The translations under genes were made by a program, and so were the position numbers. This document shows positions 15,613-24,787 of a stretch of 64,000 bases of DNA, one piece after another. How positions within the stretch are numbered: position 1 is the stretch's first letter; each line of letters starts with the position of its first letter. The stretch is from Lysinibacillus antri (lineage in GTDB: Bacteria > Bacillota > Bacilli > Bacillales_A > Planococcaceae). Below the pieces are notes generated by a model. That model was given only the letters and a program-made list of their open reading frames with translations, did not search any database and was not told the origin of the DNA. The stretch spans positions 62,001-126,000 of the forward strand of contig NZ_RYYR01000009.1 of assembly GCF_003977595.1 (NCBI RefSeq), read 5' to 3'.

Positions 15613-16812
15613 ATGGAGAAAATTAAAATAGAAAATGTTACAAAGATTTTTGGAAAGCATATTAACAACGCATTAAAGCTTGTTAATGAAAAGAAAGACA
15701 AGACAGAAATATTAAAAGAAACAGGTGCTACCATTGGCGTTTATGATGCAAGTTTCACTGTTAATGAAGGAGAAATCTTCGTTATTATGGGGCTTTCAGG
15801 TAGCGGTAAGTCAACATTAGTACGTTTATTAAATCACCTCATAGAACCTACAAGTGGAAACATTTACATAGATGGTGAAAATATCTCCAGTATGAATAAA
15901 AAGCAACTCCGAAATATACGCCGAGAAAAAATGAGTATGGTTTTCCAAAACTTCGGTTTATTCCCACAACGAACAGTCTTAGCAAATACTGAATATGGAT
16001 TAGAAGTGCGCGGTATTTCAAAAGAAGAAAGAAGAGCAAGGGCAGAAAAGGCTTTAGAAAATGCAGGATTATTACCATATAAAGATCAATATCCTAGCCA
16101 ACTTTCAGGTGGTATGCAGCAACGTGTTGGTTTAGCAAGAGCATTAGCAAATGACCCTGACATATTGCTAATGGATGAAGCTTTTTCTGCACTTGATCCA
16201 CTAATCCGCAAAGACATGCAGGATGAACTATTGGATTTACAACAAAAAGTGAGAAAAACCATTATTTTTATTACCCATGATTTAAACGAAGCACTCCGAA
16301 TCGGCGATCGTATTGCCTTAATGAAGGACGGAAAAATTATTCAAATTGGTACCGGGGAAGACATTTTAACAAACCCAGCGAACGACTATGTGAAAACGTT
16401 CCTTGAGGATGTCGACCGTTCGAAAGTGTTAACGGTAGAGAATGCTATGATTCGTCCAATAAGTGTCAATGTCGAGCTCGACGGACCAAAAGTAGCTTTG
16501 AAACGTATGCGTGAAGAAGAAGTCAGTGTGCTATTAGCGATTGATAAAAAACGTGAATTTATTGGTTACATAACTGCAGATGATGCATTAGAAGCAGCAA
16601 AACGTGGCGAAAAAAATGTTTTAAGCATTTTAAAAACCGATATGCCGACAGTACCATCTGATATGTTAATTCAGGATGTACTAGGGTTAATTTCAGAATC
16701 GCCAACTCCAATTGCCGTATTGAAGGAGAAAAAATTAGTCGGTGTATTAATAAGAGGCGTTGTCATCCAGTCCCTCGCTTCAACTTCAGAGGAGGTAGGG
16801 GCTCATGAGTAA
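15613..16812 (+). CDS. opuAA: Glycine betaine ABC transporter ATP-binding protein OpuAA
   Basis: A 399-residue ATPase of the osmoprotectant importer OpuA. Walker [10 protein letters not shown] lies at about 60-68, the signature LSGGMQQR near 163 and Walker [15 protein letters not shown] near 183. A C-terminal tandem CBS module occupies about 275-395; in the lactococcal relative this region senses ionic strength or cyclic di-AMP. It is the first gene of opuAA-AB-AC-AC, and its end overlaps opuAB by eight bases. Confidence 0.94.
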   Translation: MEKIKIENVTKIFGKHINNALKLVNEKKDKTEILKETGATIGVYDASFTVNEGEIFVIMGLSGSGKSTLVRLLNHLIEPTSGNIYIDGENISSMNKKQLRNIRREKMSMVFQNFGLFPQRTVLANTEYGLEVRGISKEERRARAEKALENAGLLPYKDQYPSQLSGGMQQRVGLARALANDPDILLMDEAFSALDPLIRKDMQDELLDLQQKVRKTIIFITHDLNEALRIGDRIALMKDGKIIQIGTGEDILTNPANDYVKTFLEDVDRSKVLTVENAMIRPISVNVELDGPKVALKRMREEEVSVLLAIDKKREFIGYITADDALEAAKRGEKNVLSILKTDMPTVPSDMLIQDVLGLISESPTPIAVLKEKKLVGVLIRGVVIQSLASTSEEVGAHE

Positions 16813-17659
16813 AATTTTAGATAATATCCCGAGTTTACCAGTAGCAGAACTAGTAGAAAACGTGATGGATTGGTTAACAGATAGTTTTTCTTCGCTATTT
16901 GACTTTGTACAAAAGAGCGGAAAATCCTCTATGGAATCGATTACTGATTTACTTGTAATGATCCCGCCAGTTGTATTTATCTTAGTGATTGCATTGATTG
17001 CATTTTTGGCAACAAAAAGAAAGTTTGGTTTAGCAATATTCTCAATCGTTGGGTTGTTCTTTATTTATAACCAAGGTCTATGGGAAGAATTGATGAACAC
17101 CATAACGCTAGTAATCTTTGCAAGTATAATAGCGATCATTGTAGGGGTTCCGTTTGGGATTTTGATGGCTAAAAGTCAAATTGCAGAACAGATTATCAAA
17201 CCAATTTTAGACTTTATGCAAACGATGCCTGGATTTGTTTATTTAATTCCAGCCGTTGCATTCTTTGGAATTGGCGTTGTACCTGGTGTGTTTGCATCGG
17301 TCATCTTTGCATTGCCACCAACTGTACGTTTTACAAACCTTGGGATTAGACAGGTACCAAGGGAATTAGTAGAAGCGGCCGATTCTTACGGTAGTACAGG
17401 TTGGCAAAAGTTATTTAAAGTGGAACTACCACTTGCTAAGTCAACAATTATGGCGGGTATTAACCAAACGGTGCTTCTTTCATTATCGATGGTTGTAATC
17501 GCATCAATGATCGGTGCTCCAGGATTGGGTCGAGAAGTGTTATCAGCCCTACAACGTGCGCAAGTAGGGAATGGTTTTGTAGCGGGTCTTAGTCTAGTAA
17601 TCTTTGCTATTATTATTGACCGCTTAACACAAAGCTTTAATAAAAAGAAAGCACAATAG
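16805..17659 (+). CDS. opuAB: Glycine betaine ABC transporter permease OpuAB
   Basis: A 284-residue permease with about seven membrane segments. The EAA-loop motif is visible as [32 protein letters not shown] (quoted here only as the block at about 195-225; the key residues are EAAD and the G nine residues later). It is translated from an ATG overlapping the end of opuAA, with GGAGGTAGGGG upstream. A 70-base gap separates it from the first binding-protein gene. It would import betaine or related compatible solutes under high salinity. Confidence 0.93.
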   Translation: MSKILDNIPSLPVAELVENVMDWLTDSFSSLFDFVQKSGKSSMESITDLLVMIPPVVFILVIALIAFLATKRKFGLAIFSIVGLFFIYNQGLWEELMNTITLVIFASIIAIIVGVPFGILMAKSQIAEQIIKPILDFMQTMPGFVYLIPAVAFFGIGVVPGVFASVIFALPPTVRFTNLGIRQVPRELVEAADSYGSTGWQKLFKVELPLAKSTIMAGINQTVLLSLSMVVIASMIGAPGLGREVLSALQRAQVGNGFVAGLSLVIFAIIIDRLTQSFNKKKAQ

Positions 17660-17729
17660 TTTAGTAACTTGTAAATAGTCAATCGAGGATTCGGTTGGAA
17701 AGTCATATTAAATCAAGGGAGACATTAAT

Positions 17730-18641
17730 ATGAGTAAATTAAAAACGATAGGGATAACAACAGGCTTATCCGTTTCTTTACTACTGGCTGGATGTGGTAG
17801 TGAAGAAGAAACAAAAGGAAACGAAACAGCAAATGACACGCAAAATCTAGGCGAAGCATTAGAATATACGATTACAGGTATTGAACCAGGCGCTGGATTG
17901 ACAGGGCTTGCGAAAGATACTTTAGAGGCATATGAAAACTTAAAAGGTTGGGAATTGCAAGAAAGTTCAACAGCAGGAATGATGGGTGCTTTAGATGATG
18001 CAATTAAAAATAACGAACCAATTATTATTACAGGTTGGGGACCACATTGGATGTTTTCGGCATATGACCTGAAATTTTTAGAAGATTCAAAAGGTTTATT
18101 AGGTGGAACAGAAGATATTCAAACCCTTGCTAGAAAAGGTTTGGAAGAAGACATGCCAAGTGCTTATACAATTTTAGATCGTTTCTATTGGGAACCAAAA
18201 GATGTTGAAGCAGTGATGTATGAAGCACAAGAAATTCCATTTGAAGAAGCTGCAAAGAACTGGGTAGAAGAGAATCCAGATAAAGTGAAAGAATGGACAG
18301 ATGGTGTAGAGAAGGTAGACGGACAAGAGATTGAATTGGTGACAACACCTTGGGATACAGAACTTGCCTCTTCAAATGTCATGAAGGAAGTATTAGAAGC
18401 ACATGGATACAAAGTAACGATCACACCTGTTGACCCTGCAGTGATGTTCCAAGCGATTGCAGCAGGTGAAGGAGATGCAACTGTTGCGCCATGGCTACCT
18501 ACGACACATAATGCGTTTTATGAAAAACATAAAGATGACATTGTGGATTTAGGTGAGAATTTAACAGGTACACAAAATGGATTCGTTGTACCCGCATATA
18601 TGGATATTGATTCCATTGAAGACTTAATGCCGAAAGAATAA
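17730..18641 (+). CDS. opuAC: Glycine betaine-binding lipoprotein OpuAC, B. subtilis domain order
   Basis: A 303-residue substrate-binding lipoprotein (lipobox LLAGC). Two lobes follow. The first (about 45-185) starts YTITGIEPGAG and contains ITGWGPHWMF. The second (about 190-300) starts IELVTTPWDTE and contains VAPWLPTTHNAF. Tryptophans in GWGPHW and PWLP are likely cation-pi ligands of betaine. The lobe order is that of B. subtilis OpuAC and the reverse of the next gene. AAGGGAG precedes the ATG. Confidence 0.92.
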   Translation: MSKLKTIGITTGLSVSLLLAGCGSEEETKGNETANDTQNLGEALEYTITGIEPGAGLTGLAKDTLEAYENLKGWELQESSTAGMMGALDDAIKNNEPIIITGWGPHWMFSAYDLKFLEDSKGLLGGTEDIQTLARKGLEEDMPSAYTILDRFYWEPKDVEAVMYEAQEIPFEEAAKNWVEENPDKVKEWTDGVEKVDGQEIELVTTPWDTELASSNVMKEVLEAHGYKVTITPVDPAVMFQAIAAGEGDATVAPWLPTTHNAFYEKHKDDIVDLGENLTGTQNGFVVPAYMDIDSIEDLMPKE

Positions 18642-18690
18642 CTACTTGAAGAGAAACAACTAAATAATGAACAAAGAAAGGAAGAAAAGA

Positions 18691-19605
18691 ATGAATACAA
18701 AAAAATTAAAAATGATGGGCTTAGCACTTGGTGTTGGAGCTATGCTAGCGGCATGTAGTGGATCCGATGAAGGAGAAAAGACAACAGAAAAATCAGGGGA
18801 TTCCAATGATTCGGCAACAACTGAAGAGTCAAAAAAAATTAACTTAGCCTATGTAGAATGGGATACAGAAATCGCTTCGACACATGTAGTAGGTAAAGTA
18901 TTAGAAGATTTAGGTTATGATGTTACATTAACACCTTTAGATAACGCAATTATGTGGGAAGCTGTCGCAAACGGTGAAGCAGATGCCATGGTAGCTGGTT
19001 GGTTACCGCACACACATGCTTCTCAATACGAGCAATACAAAGATGATCTTGTAGAATTAGGGGAAAACTTAAGCGGAGCAAAAATTGGTTTAGTCGTGCC
19101 ATCTTATATGGAAGACGTAAACTCGATTGAAGATTTAGCTGATCAAGCAAATATGCAAATTACAGGGATTGAACCGGGTGCAGGGATTATGGCTGCAACT
19201 GAAAAAGCTTTAACAGAGTACGAAAACTTAGCTGATTGGGAATTATTACAGTCTTCATCAGGTGCTATGACAGTCGCACTTGATCAAGCCATTAAAAATG
19301 AAGAAGAAATCGTTGTAACAGGGTGGTCTCCACACTGGAAATTCGCTTCGTATGATTTGAAATATCTAGAAGATTCAAAAGGTGTTTATGGTGGGGAAGA
19401 AACGATTAATACATTTGCGCGTAAAGGGTTAGAAGAAGAGATGCCAAATGCATTTAAAGTTATTGATGCTTTCCACTGGACTTCTGCTGATAATGAATCC
19501 GTAATGCTTGAAATCAATGCTGGTGTAGATCCAGAGGAAGCTGCGGCGAAATGGGTAGAAGAAAATGCGGAATTAGTTGCAGAATGGACAAAAGGAATCG
19601 AATAA
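18691..19605 (+). CDS. opuAC: Second glycine betaine-binding lipoprotein, circularly permuted lobe order
   Basis: A 304-residue lipoprotein (lipobox LAAC after a hydrophobic signal). Its lobes are swapped relative to the preceding gene: INLAYVEWDTEIAS with AGWLPHTHAS comes first (about 45-155), then MQITGIEPGAG with VTGWSPHWKF (about 160-304). The circular permutation within this protein family is known from lactococcal OpuA, but here both forms are neighbours. I use the ATG at 18691, which has AAAGGAAG six bases upstream; the in-frame ATG at 18667 has no such site. Different ligand range or affinity is possible. Confidence 0.9.
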   Translation: MNTKKLKMMGLALGVGAMLAACSGSDEGEKTTEKSGDSNDSATTEESKKINLAYVEWDTEIASTHVVGKVLEDLGYDVTLTPLDNAIMWEAVANGEADAMVAGWLPHTHASQYEQYKDDLVELGENLSGAKIGLVVPSYMEDVNSIEDLADQANMQITGIEPGAGIMAATEKALTEYENLADWELLQSSSGAMTVALDQAIKNEEEIVVTGWSPHWKFASYDLKYLEDSKGVYGGEETINTFARKGLEEEMPNAFKVIDAFHWTSADNESVMLEINAGVDPEEAAAKWVEENAELVAEWTKGIE

Positions 19606-19613
19606 ACAAAACA

Positions 19614-19656
19614 AACTCGCTACGGGACTTAGAGGTCTCATAGCGAGTTTTAATTT
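19614..19656 (+). terminator. Terminator of the opuA operon
   Basis: AACTCGCTA pairs with TAGCGAGTT over 9 bp, with an inner GAC/GTC extension, followed by TTAATTT. Confidence 0.8.
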
Positions 19657-19697
19657 ATCCGTAAGTCCTACTAGACTGTATCATCAATGAAATCGCC

Positions 19698-19889
19698 TTA
19701 ATCTACACGCTTTTGAGTAGTACTTTCTTGTTTTATATCATACGGTACCTCTATCTGTGGGTTGAATTTGTAATCCTTTGCCTGCGTAGGGAAGATGATC
19801 GTGTTATAAACATCTACACTTTCCAATTCAACTACTAGCTGTGTCGATTCAATAAATGCAGGAATCGCACGTTCATCAATAAAGTCCAC
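19698..19889 (-). CDS. Small hypothetical protein (63 aa)
   Basis: A GTG start at 19889 is preceded by CGGAGG nine bases upstream, and 63 codons follow to TAA at 19698. The product is acidic in its first half (FIDERAIPAFIESTQLVV) and has a basic C-terminus. There is no signal peptide or membrane segment. I do not recognise it. It lies alone between the opuA terminator and a glycosidase gene. The ribosome-binding site makes it more than a chance frame. Confidence 0.5.
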   Translation of the reverse strand: MDFIDERAIPAFIESTQLVVELESVDVYNTIIFPTQAKDYKFNPQIEVPYDIKQESTTQKRVD

Positions 19890-19954
19890 AGTAAAAAACC
19901 TCCGTTAGTTCGTTTGTTAAAACAATAACGTTATTATTATCTATATACCTAATT

Positions 19955-21622
19955 TTATGAATTATATTTTTCAAGCATTTTTTGAATTGTACTATTAATT
20001 TCATGGACATTGATTGTATCAATTTTAGAGTTATCTAATTTATATGTCTCCTTTAATAGCAGTATCCGTTTTACACTTTCATCAATGCGGTTTTCCGTAA
20101 TTTCACCTTTTTGTACGGCCTGTTTCAATGCATTAATAGTAGAGGATACGTCATCATAGTGATGAGCAATTAAAACAATGTCGCTACCAGCCTTTATGGA
20201 TTGGACGGCAGCATAGGATAAAGAATAATTGTTCGTAACGGCCTTCATGGTCATATCATCCGTAATGACAACCCCATCATAGCCCATTTCTGAACGTAAA
20301 ATATTGGTAATAATTTCCGCCGACATAGAAGCTGGATATTGAGGGTCTATTTCAGGTAATAGAATATGTGCAATCATCACTACATCCGTACCGTACTTGA
20401 TCGCCTCTTTAAAAGGAATAAGTTCAAGTGCATCAAGTTGCTCTTTTGATTTGTTCACAATTGGTAAGTCTAAATGTGAATCAACCGATGTATCCCCATG
20501 ACCAGGAAAATGTTTTACAACGGGAATGACATTTTGAGATTGCATGCCCTTCATTGTTTCAATGCCATATGAGCTTACTAGTTCTGGATTGTTTCCGAAA
20601 GAACGATCACCGATAACCGGGTTATTTGGATTGCTATTCACATCTAACACGGGTGCAAAGTTTAGGTTAAACCCAAAATTTGATAACTCTTTTCCAAGTA
20701 TTGTTCCAATTTCATAAGCAAATGATACATTGGATTTTCCAATTACTTGACTAGAAGGTAGTGAAATAAACTCATTTGGTAACCGTGAAATACGTCCACC
20801 TTCTTCATCAATACCTAAAAATAAAGGGAAATCATTTTTTGAATTAATGGATTTAATATCATTTAGCAACTGCAATATTTGATTGGAGGAAGTGAGATCT
20901 TTTTTAAAGAAAATAAGACCGCCAACTTTGTGCTGCTCCAATAGTTTATAGTCAGCGGGTGATAATGTTGGTCCCGATATCCCAGCAAAAATCATTTGGC
21001 CGATTTTTTCATCAAGTGTCATGTTTGAAATTATTTTCGCTAGTTCTTGGCTTTTTACTGCTGTAGTCGTTAGTAGAGAAGTGTGATGAACTGTTGGATT
21101 TTGATTTTCTTCAGTTGGTCGGTCTACTATCCATTTAAGGTGATAGGCAGTATTAACTTCATAGGTAAGTATGATTTGATTGGTTTGGGAATCTTGATAA
21201 TAGGTTATTTGATCAGGTTCTCCAGCAAACTGTTTAATATCATTGAGTCGAATATTGGCTAATTCATGATGATAGGAACGGATATCAAATAGTTGACCAT
21301 TTTCCATGCCAACTGAAATTTGTTTAGATGGAAAGTCTGCATAATCACCAACAGATGTAGATGTAACGGATTCAGGCTCACCTAATTGTTCTATAACATC
21401 ATCTAAAGTTGCTCCGTTTTCAAATGGTACATAGGGAGTTTGTCCAAGTTGTGCAACATCAAAAATCTTTTGAACGAGCTTAGAGGGATCAATAGTATCA
21501 GATGTATCTTGTTTTTCAGATTGCCCCTCCTTATTTTCAACAGATAAATATTTATATGAAAACACCGTTGCAATCGCAATTAACATGCATGTGATTAGGA
21601 TGACAGCTATTTTTTTGTTCAA
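19955..21622 (-). CDS. Surface-anchored DUF4309 + GH3 beta-N-acetylglucosaminidase (NagZ-like)
   Basis: A 555-residue protein with an N-terminal membrane anchor (residues 5-26). A DUF4309-like domain (about 45-185: TLDDVIEQLGEPESV and FDIRSYHHELANI) is followed by a GH3 catalytic domain (about 190-545). GH3 marks are IDEEGGRISRL near 271, KHFPGHGDT at 370-378 with the D381-S-H383 acid/base dyad, and VVITDDMTM with the likely nucleophile D455. Such enzymes remove GlcNAc from muropeptides during wall recycling. The DUF4309 fusion is unusual; in B. subtilis NagZ the extra domain differs. The start is a TTG with GGGAGGGA upstream. Confidence 0.87.
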   Translation of the reverse strand: MNKKIAVILITCMLIAIATVFSYKYLSVENKEGQSEKQDTSDTIDPSKLVQKIFDVAQLGQTPYVPFENGATLDDVIEQLGEPESVTSTSVGDYADFPSKQISVGMENGQLFDIRSYHHELANIRLNDIKQFAGEPDQITYYQDSQTNQIILTYEVNTAYHLKWIVDRPTEENQNPTVHHTSLLTTTAVKSQELAKIISNMTLDEKIGQMIFAGISGPTLSPADYKLLEQHKVGGLIFFKKDLTSSNQILQLLNDIKSINSKNDFPLFLGIDEEGGRISRLPNEFISLPSSQVIGKSNVSFAYEIGTILGKELSNFGFNLNFAPVLDVNSNPNNPVIGDRSFGNNPELVSSYGIETMKGMQSQNVIPVVKHFPGHGDTSVDSHLDLPIVNKSKEQLDALELIPFKEAIKYGTDVVMIAHILLPEIDPQYPASMSAEIITNILRSEMGYDGVVITDDMTMKAVTNNYSLSYAAVQSIKAGSDIVLIAHHYDDVSSTINALKQAVQKGEITENRIDESVKRILLLKETYKLDNSKIDTINVHEINSTIQKMLEKYNS

Positions 21623-21742
21623 TACATTCCCTCCCTTATTCGGTATGTTAACAAATCTTGTGACAAATTAACATTGACGAATCTCAACACGATTTCCCAG
21701 GAAATTCACCTATTCGTGAAAATTCGAAAATAATTGACTTCA

Positions 21743-21767
21743 TTCTACTACTAACATGTTGGTAGAA
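21743..21767. promoter_or_regulatory. 25-bp palindrome upstream of the chemotaxis-type gene
   Basis: An imperfect palindrome with TTCTAC and GTAGAA ends and an AACATGTT centre, located 35 bases before the -10 box of the next gene. It looks like an operator, but no known regulator can be named. Confidence 0.4.
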
Positions 21768-21798
21768 TAAAAGGGTATCAGATATTCAATCGAGTATA

Positions 21799-21807
21799 TG
21801 CTATAAT
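21799..21807 (+). promoter_or_regulatory. Extended -10 promoter of the soluble MCP gene
   Basis: TGC followed by TATAAT (21802-21807); no good -35 box is visible. It lies about 50 bases before the ATG. Confidence 0.5.
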
Positions 21808-21855
21808 GAATGATAAAAGATATATTCTAAATGCATCTTTAAGGGGGATGGAAGT

Positions 21856-22803
21856 ATGCTATCAATTTTTAATTCTAATAAAGAAGAAATCGAACTATTT
21901 AAAAAGAAAATTGACGAATTAAATTCTAAGCTAGATGAAAAAGAACATGCTTTTCAAATATTTTTAAATGAGTTACACAAAGAGTTGGTTTCGACGATTG
22001 AGCAACACGATAAAGTGAATAATCAACATACAGTTCTAGGGGAAATGGTCAAAGATATTTTAAATGAGTTTAATCGAGTGGAAGAAAGTACGGTCGAATC
22101 CAATGAAATTTCAGATATTGCCCTAGAAAAAGGAGAACAACTCATCGAAGCCTCTAAACAAATGGTGAATGTGTCGGAAGTAAGTAAAGATGCGGTGTTA
22201 GCAGTAGAAGATTTAATTGGCAAATTAGGAGCAGAATCGAAAAAAACGTCTGATAATATGAATGTTTTAAGTGAACGTTCAAAACAAATAGAAGATATCG
22301 TAAAAGTTATTAGTGACATTTCGAACCAGACGAATCTGTTAGCGTTAAATGCATCGATTGAGGCGGCAAGAGCAGGAGAGCACGGAAAAGGGTTTGCTGT
22401 TGTTGCGGATGAAGTAAGAAAGTTAGCAGAAAGTACGAAGAGTAGTACAGAGGATATCGTAAACCTTACGAAGGAAACACAATCCCAAATTTTGAGAGTA
22501 TACGACAATACAAAAAATAATATGAAAATGATTGAACAGGGCGTCAAAACGAGCTTAGAAACATCCGATCAAATCCACTCTTTAATTAAAATGATCGCAA
22601 ATGTGCAAAATGATATGCATGAACTTCTAACGTATATAAAAAATCAAAAAGCATCTAACCAAGATGTTTTAAACAATTTTAAAAAATCGACGACTATTTT
22701 TGATAATACAAATAAGGTATTAACAAGTCACATTGAAGAGTCCGACATTGTGACAGAAAAGCTATTAGAGGCTGTGAATAAAGTAAAGAAATACCCAAAT
22801 TAA
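21856..22803 (+). CDS. Soluble methyl-accepting chemotaxis-type protein (YfmS-like)
   Basis: A 315-residue cytoplasmic receptor without any membrane segment. An N-terminal coiled coil (1-60) leads into an MCP signalling domain. The hairpin tip that contacts CheA/CheW is at 155-192 ([20 protein letters not shown] and following EVRKLAES). No PAS, globin or Cache sensor domain is present, so it probably works with another sensor or senses through the short N-terminus, as proposed for YfmS of B. subtilis. AAGGGGGATG precedes the ATG. Confidence 0.87.
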   Translation: MLSIFNSNKEEIELFKKKIDELNSKLDEKEHAFQIFLNELHKELVSTIEQHDKVNNQHTVLGEMVKDILNEFNRVEESTVESNEISDIALEKGEQLIEASKQMVNVSEVSKDAVLAVEDLIGKLGAESKKTSDNMNVLSERSKQIEDIVKVISDISNQTNLLALNASIEAARAGEHGKGFAVVADEVRKLAESTKSSTEDIVNLTKETQSQILRVYDNTKNNMKMIEQGVKTSLETSDQIHSLIKMIANVQNDMHELLTYIKNQKASNQDVLNNFKKSTTIFDNTNKVLTSHIEESDIVTEKLLEAVNKVKKYPN

Positions 22804-22806
22804 ACT

Positions 22807-22847
22807 GCACTAGGTATACAAAAGATAATTTTTTGTGTACCTAGTGC
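22807..22847. terminator. Bidirectional terminator between convergent genes
   Basis: GCACTAGGTA (22807-22816) and TACCTAGTGC (22838-22847), extended by ACAAAA/TTTTGT inside the stem. Confidence 0.75.
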
Positions 22848-22856
22848 TTATAAGGT

Positions 22857-23723
22857 CTATTTAATTGGAATCCATATTTCTGAATAATAATCCGTTTTAG
22901 AAGGGTCATCATTTGAATAAACTTCAAGTTCTGCTGATCCTGCTGGTTGATATGGATTTGATGGGAACCATTCTGAGTAAATTTTCTTCCACGTTTCCTG
23001 CATTGCATGAGGCATAGGACCATGTACTTCGAATATTACCCATTTAGACGGCGGAATTTCATATGCTAGAAGACCTTCCGGAACATCCCCCTCATGATTT
23101 GTCGCAATCCAATAATCCATTAAGCCAAGGCTTTTTTGTTCCTCCTCAACAATACATACACCAAGGACTCCATTGACCGCGCCGTTATTTAATTCAATTA
23201 ATCGATTATTTGTACCATCTGCATGTACATCATCCCAGAAAACAGGGATCTTTTGTGTATTTTCTCCATTTTGACAGTTATAAGTTCGTTTGACACCGAC
23301 AATTTGAAAGGCATCTTTTTCAATAATTTTGTAATTCATTGGCTCTGCTCCCTTTAAACTTATTTGAATGATGAGGCGATTATAAGATTGAATTGAGCCT
23401 TTCTTTTTTCGTGCGTCTGTTGGAGTTATGCCGTGCTGCTTACGAAAGGCTTTTGTAAAGGCTTCGGGTGTTTCATATCCATATTTGTAAGACAGATCAA
23501 TTATTTTTTCTTCCGTGTTAATTAGTTCCTCTGCAGCCAGTGTTAAACGGCGTCTACGGATATAATCACCAACCGTTGAATCGGTTAAGATAGAAAATGT
23601 TCGTTGAAAATGGAAAACCGAAGAATTAGTTACTTTCGCTATTTGCTCAATGGATAGAGATGTATTAAGCAAATTTGTTTCGATATAATCAATTGCTTTT
23701 TGTATGGATTCAACCCAACTCAA
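22857..23723 (-). CDS. AraC family regulator with GyrI-like effector domain
   Basis: A 288-residue regulator. The N-terminal double helix-turn-helix of AraC type spans about 5-105 (IQKAIDYIETNLL ... IIDLSYKYGYETPEAFTKAFRKQHG). The C-terminal GyrI-like/effector-binding domain spans about 130-285, ending WKKIYSEWFPSN and EIWIPIK. Such proteins sense small hydrophobic or cationic compounds, as Rob and BmrR do. The start is uncertain: TTG at 23723 has GAGGTGAT at good spacing, while ATG at 23729 is too close to that site. No obvious target gene adjoins it. Confidence 0.85.
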   Translation of the reverse strand: MSWVESIQKAIDYIETNLLNTSLSIEQIAKVTNSSVFHFQRTFSILTDSTVGDYIRRRRLTLAAEELINTEEKIIDLSYKYGYETPEAFTKAFRKQHGITPTDARKKKGSIQSYNRLIIQISLKGAEPMNYKIIEKDAFQIVGVKRTYNCQNGENTQKIPVFWDDVHADGTNNRLIELNNGAVNGVLGVCIVEEEQKSLGLMDYWIATNHEGDVPEGLLAYEIPPSKWVIFEVHGPMPHAMQETWKKIYSEWFPSNPYQPAGSAELEVYSNDDPSKTDYYSEIWIPIK

Positions 23724-23951
23724 ATTCATCACCTCATAAGTATCGTAAATTAATTTTTTGACCTAATCCTGTCAATCCGTGCTTTTTTTGGACGGTCTTC
23801 TATATTAAAAATCTTCCAATCTAATAAAGAAATTACATTATTTTAAATAAAATCACTAAATTGACATGTCTAATGTTGCATAGTCAGTAGACAATATTTT
23901 TGATAATATTAAATTTGCAGGTAGAAGGAAGTTAGGAGGAGAAGAAAAGAA

Positions 23952-24611
23952 ATGTGGATTTTTGTATTCATTATCCTAATCGGGGTTTGTTTTGCCATTA
24001 CATTATACATATATGATAATAGTGAATTTAGAAAATTAACAGGATATTCTTTTTTCTCTCTTTTCACAGACAAAAAGGGAAGAACTGCATATAAACTTGT
24101 TCAAAGCCTACATAAATCAAATGGAAAAAACAAGGTCTTATTAGATATTTCGCTCCCTACAACAAATCATAAAATTGATGCCATTTTGGTCCATCAATCG
24201 GGTATATATATATTAAACCTACAACAGTTTAATGGTTGGATTTATGGTCGTGAGCAAGATGAAGCGTGGGCAGAAGCACGACATAAAAACAAACTAAATA
24301 AGTTTACTAACCCATTAATACAAAATAAACTGGCAATATTGGATTTAAAAGAATTATTATCACAACCAAACAGTGAACATTTTCATTCAATTGTTGTTTT
24401 TTCAAACGATTGTTCATTTAGAAAGGTTATTATACATTCAGACAATACTGATGTATTGAAAATGAAAGAGTTAAAAAGTTACTGGAAACATTCAACAGAA
24501 GTCATTTTATCGGATGATGAAATTTCCAATATTTATAATGAGCTAAAAAAGTATATGAAGTTTAATATAGCAAACAGTAAAACGGTAAAAAGCAAAGTTG
24601 TTCCAAATTAA
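23952..24611 (+). CDS. NERD domain protein, membrane anchored
   Basis: A 219-residue protein with an N-terminal membrane segment (residues 2-20). The NERD (nuclease-related) domain is at about 45-170: the opening strand and helix, KIDAILVHQSGIYILNLQQFNGWIYG, and FHSIVVFSNDCSF follow that fold. The D-x-I and IxxLxxQxF elements resemble the D...ExK nuclease core, but the usual ExK is replaced by LQQF, so catalysis is doubtful. The function is unknown. TTAGGAGGAG precedes the ATG, and a terminator follows. Confidence 0.75.
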   Translation: MWIFVFIILIGVCFAITLYIYDNSEFRKLTGYSFFSLFTDKKGRTAYKLVQSLHKSNGKNKVLLDISLPTTNHKIDAILVHQSGIYILNLQQFNGWIYGREQDEAWAEARHKNKLNKFTNPLIQNKLAILDLKELLSQPNSEHFHSIVVFSNDCSFRKVIIHSDNTDVLKMKELKSYWKHSTEVILSDDEISNIYNELKKYMKFNIANSKTVKSKVVPN

Positions 24612-24623
24612 ATAACTAATTTT

Positions 24624-24660
24624 AAACCAAGTCTATTTTTAACGGACTTGGTTTTTTATT
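24624..24660 (+). terminator. Terminator after the NERD gene
   Basis: AAACCAAGTC (24624-24633) pairs with GACTTGGTTT (24645-24654), followed by T-rich sequence. Confidence 0.85.
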
Positions 24661-24787
24661 GTTTCTAAGATGATTTTTAGTTGGGTAATTCTAATAAAAG
24701 TAGTTTAAAAGTATTATATTAGAAGTTTCTATAAACTTTGTTATTTCCTTCATGTAGAATATAAGAAAAGTCAAATTAGGTGAATAA

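Noticed and set aside
22023-22547. 174-codon minus-strand frame inside the soluble MCP gene
   Set aside because: It is a mirror of a well-conserved MCP coding region with no ribosome-binding site or family resemblance.
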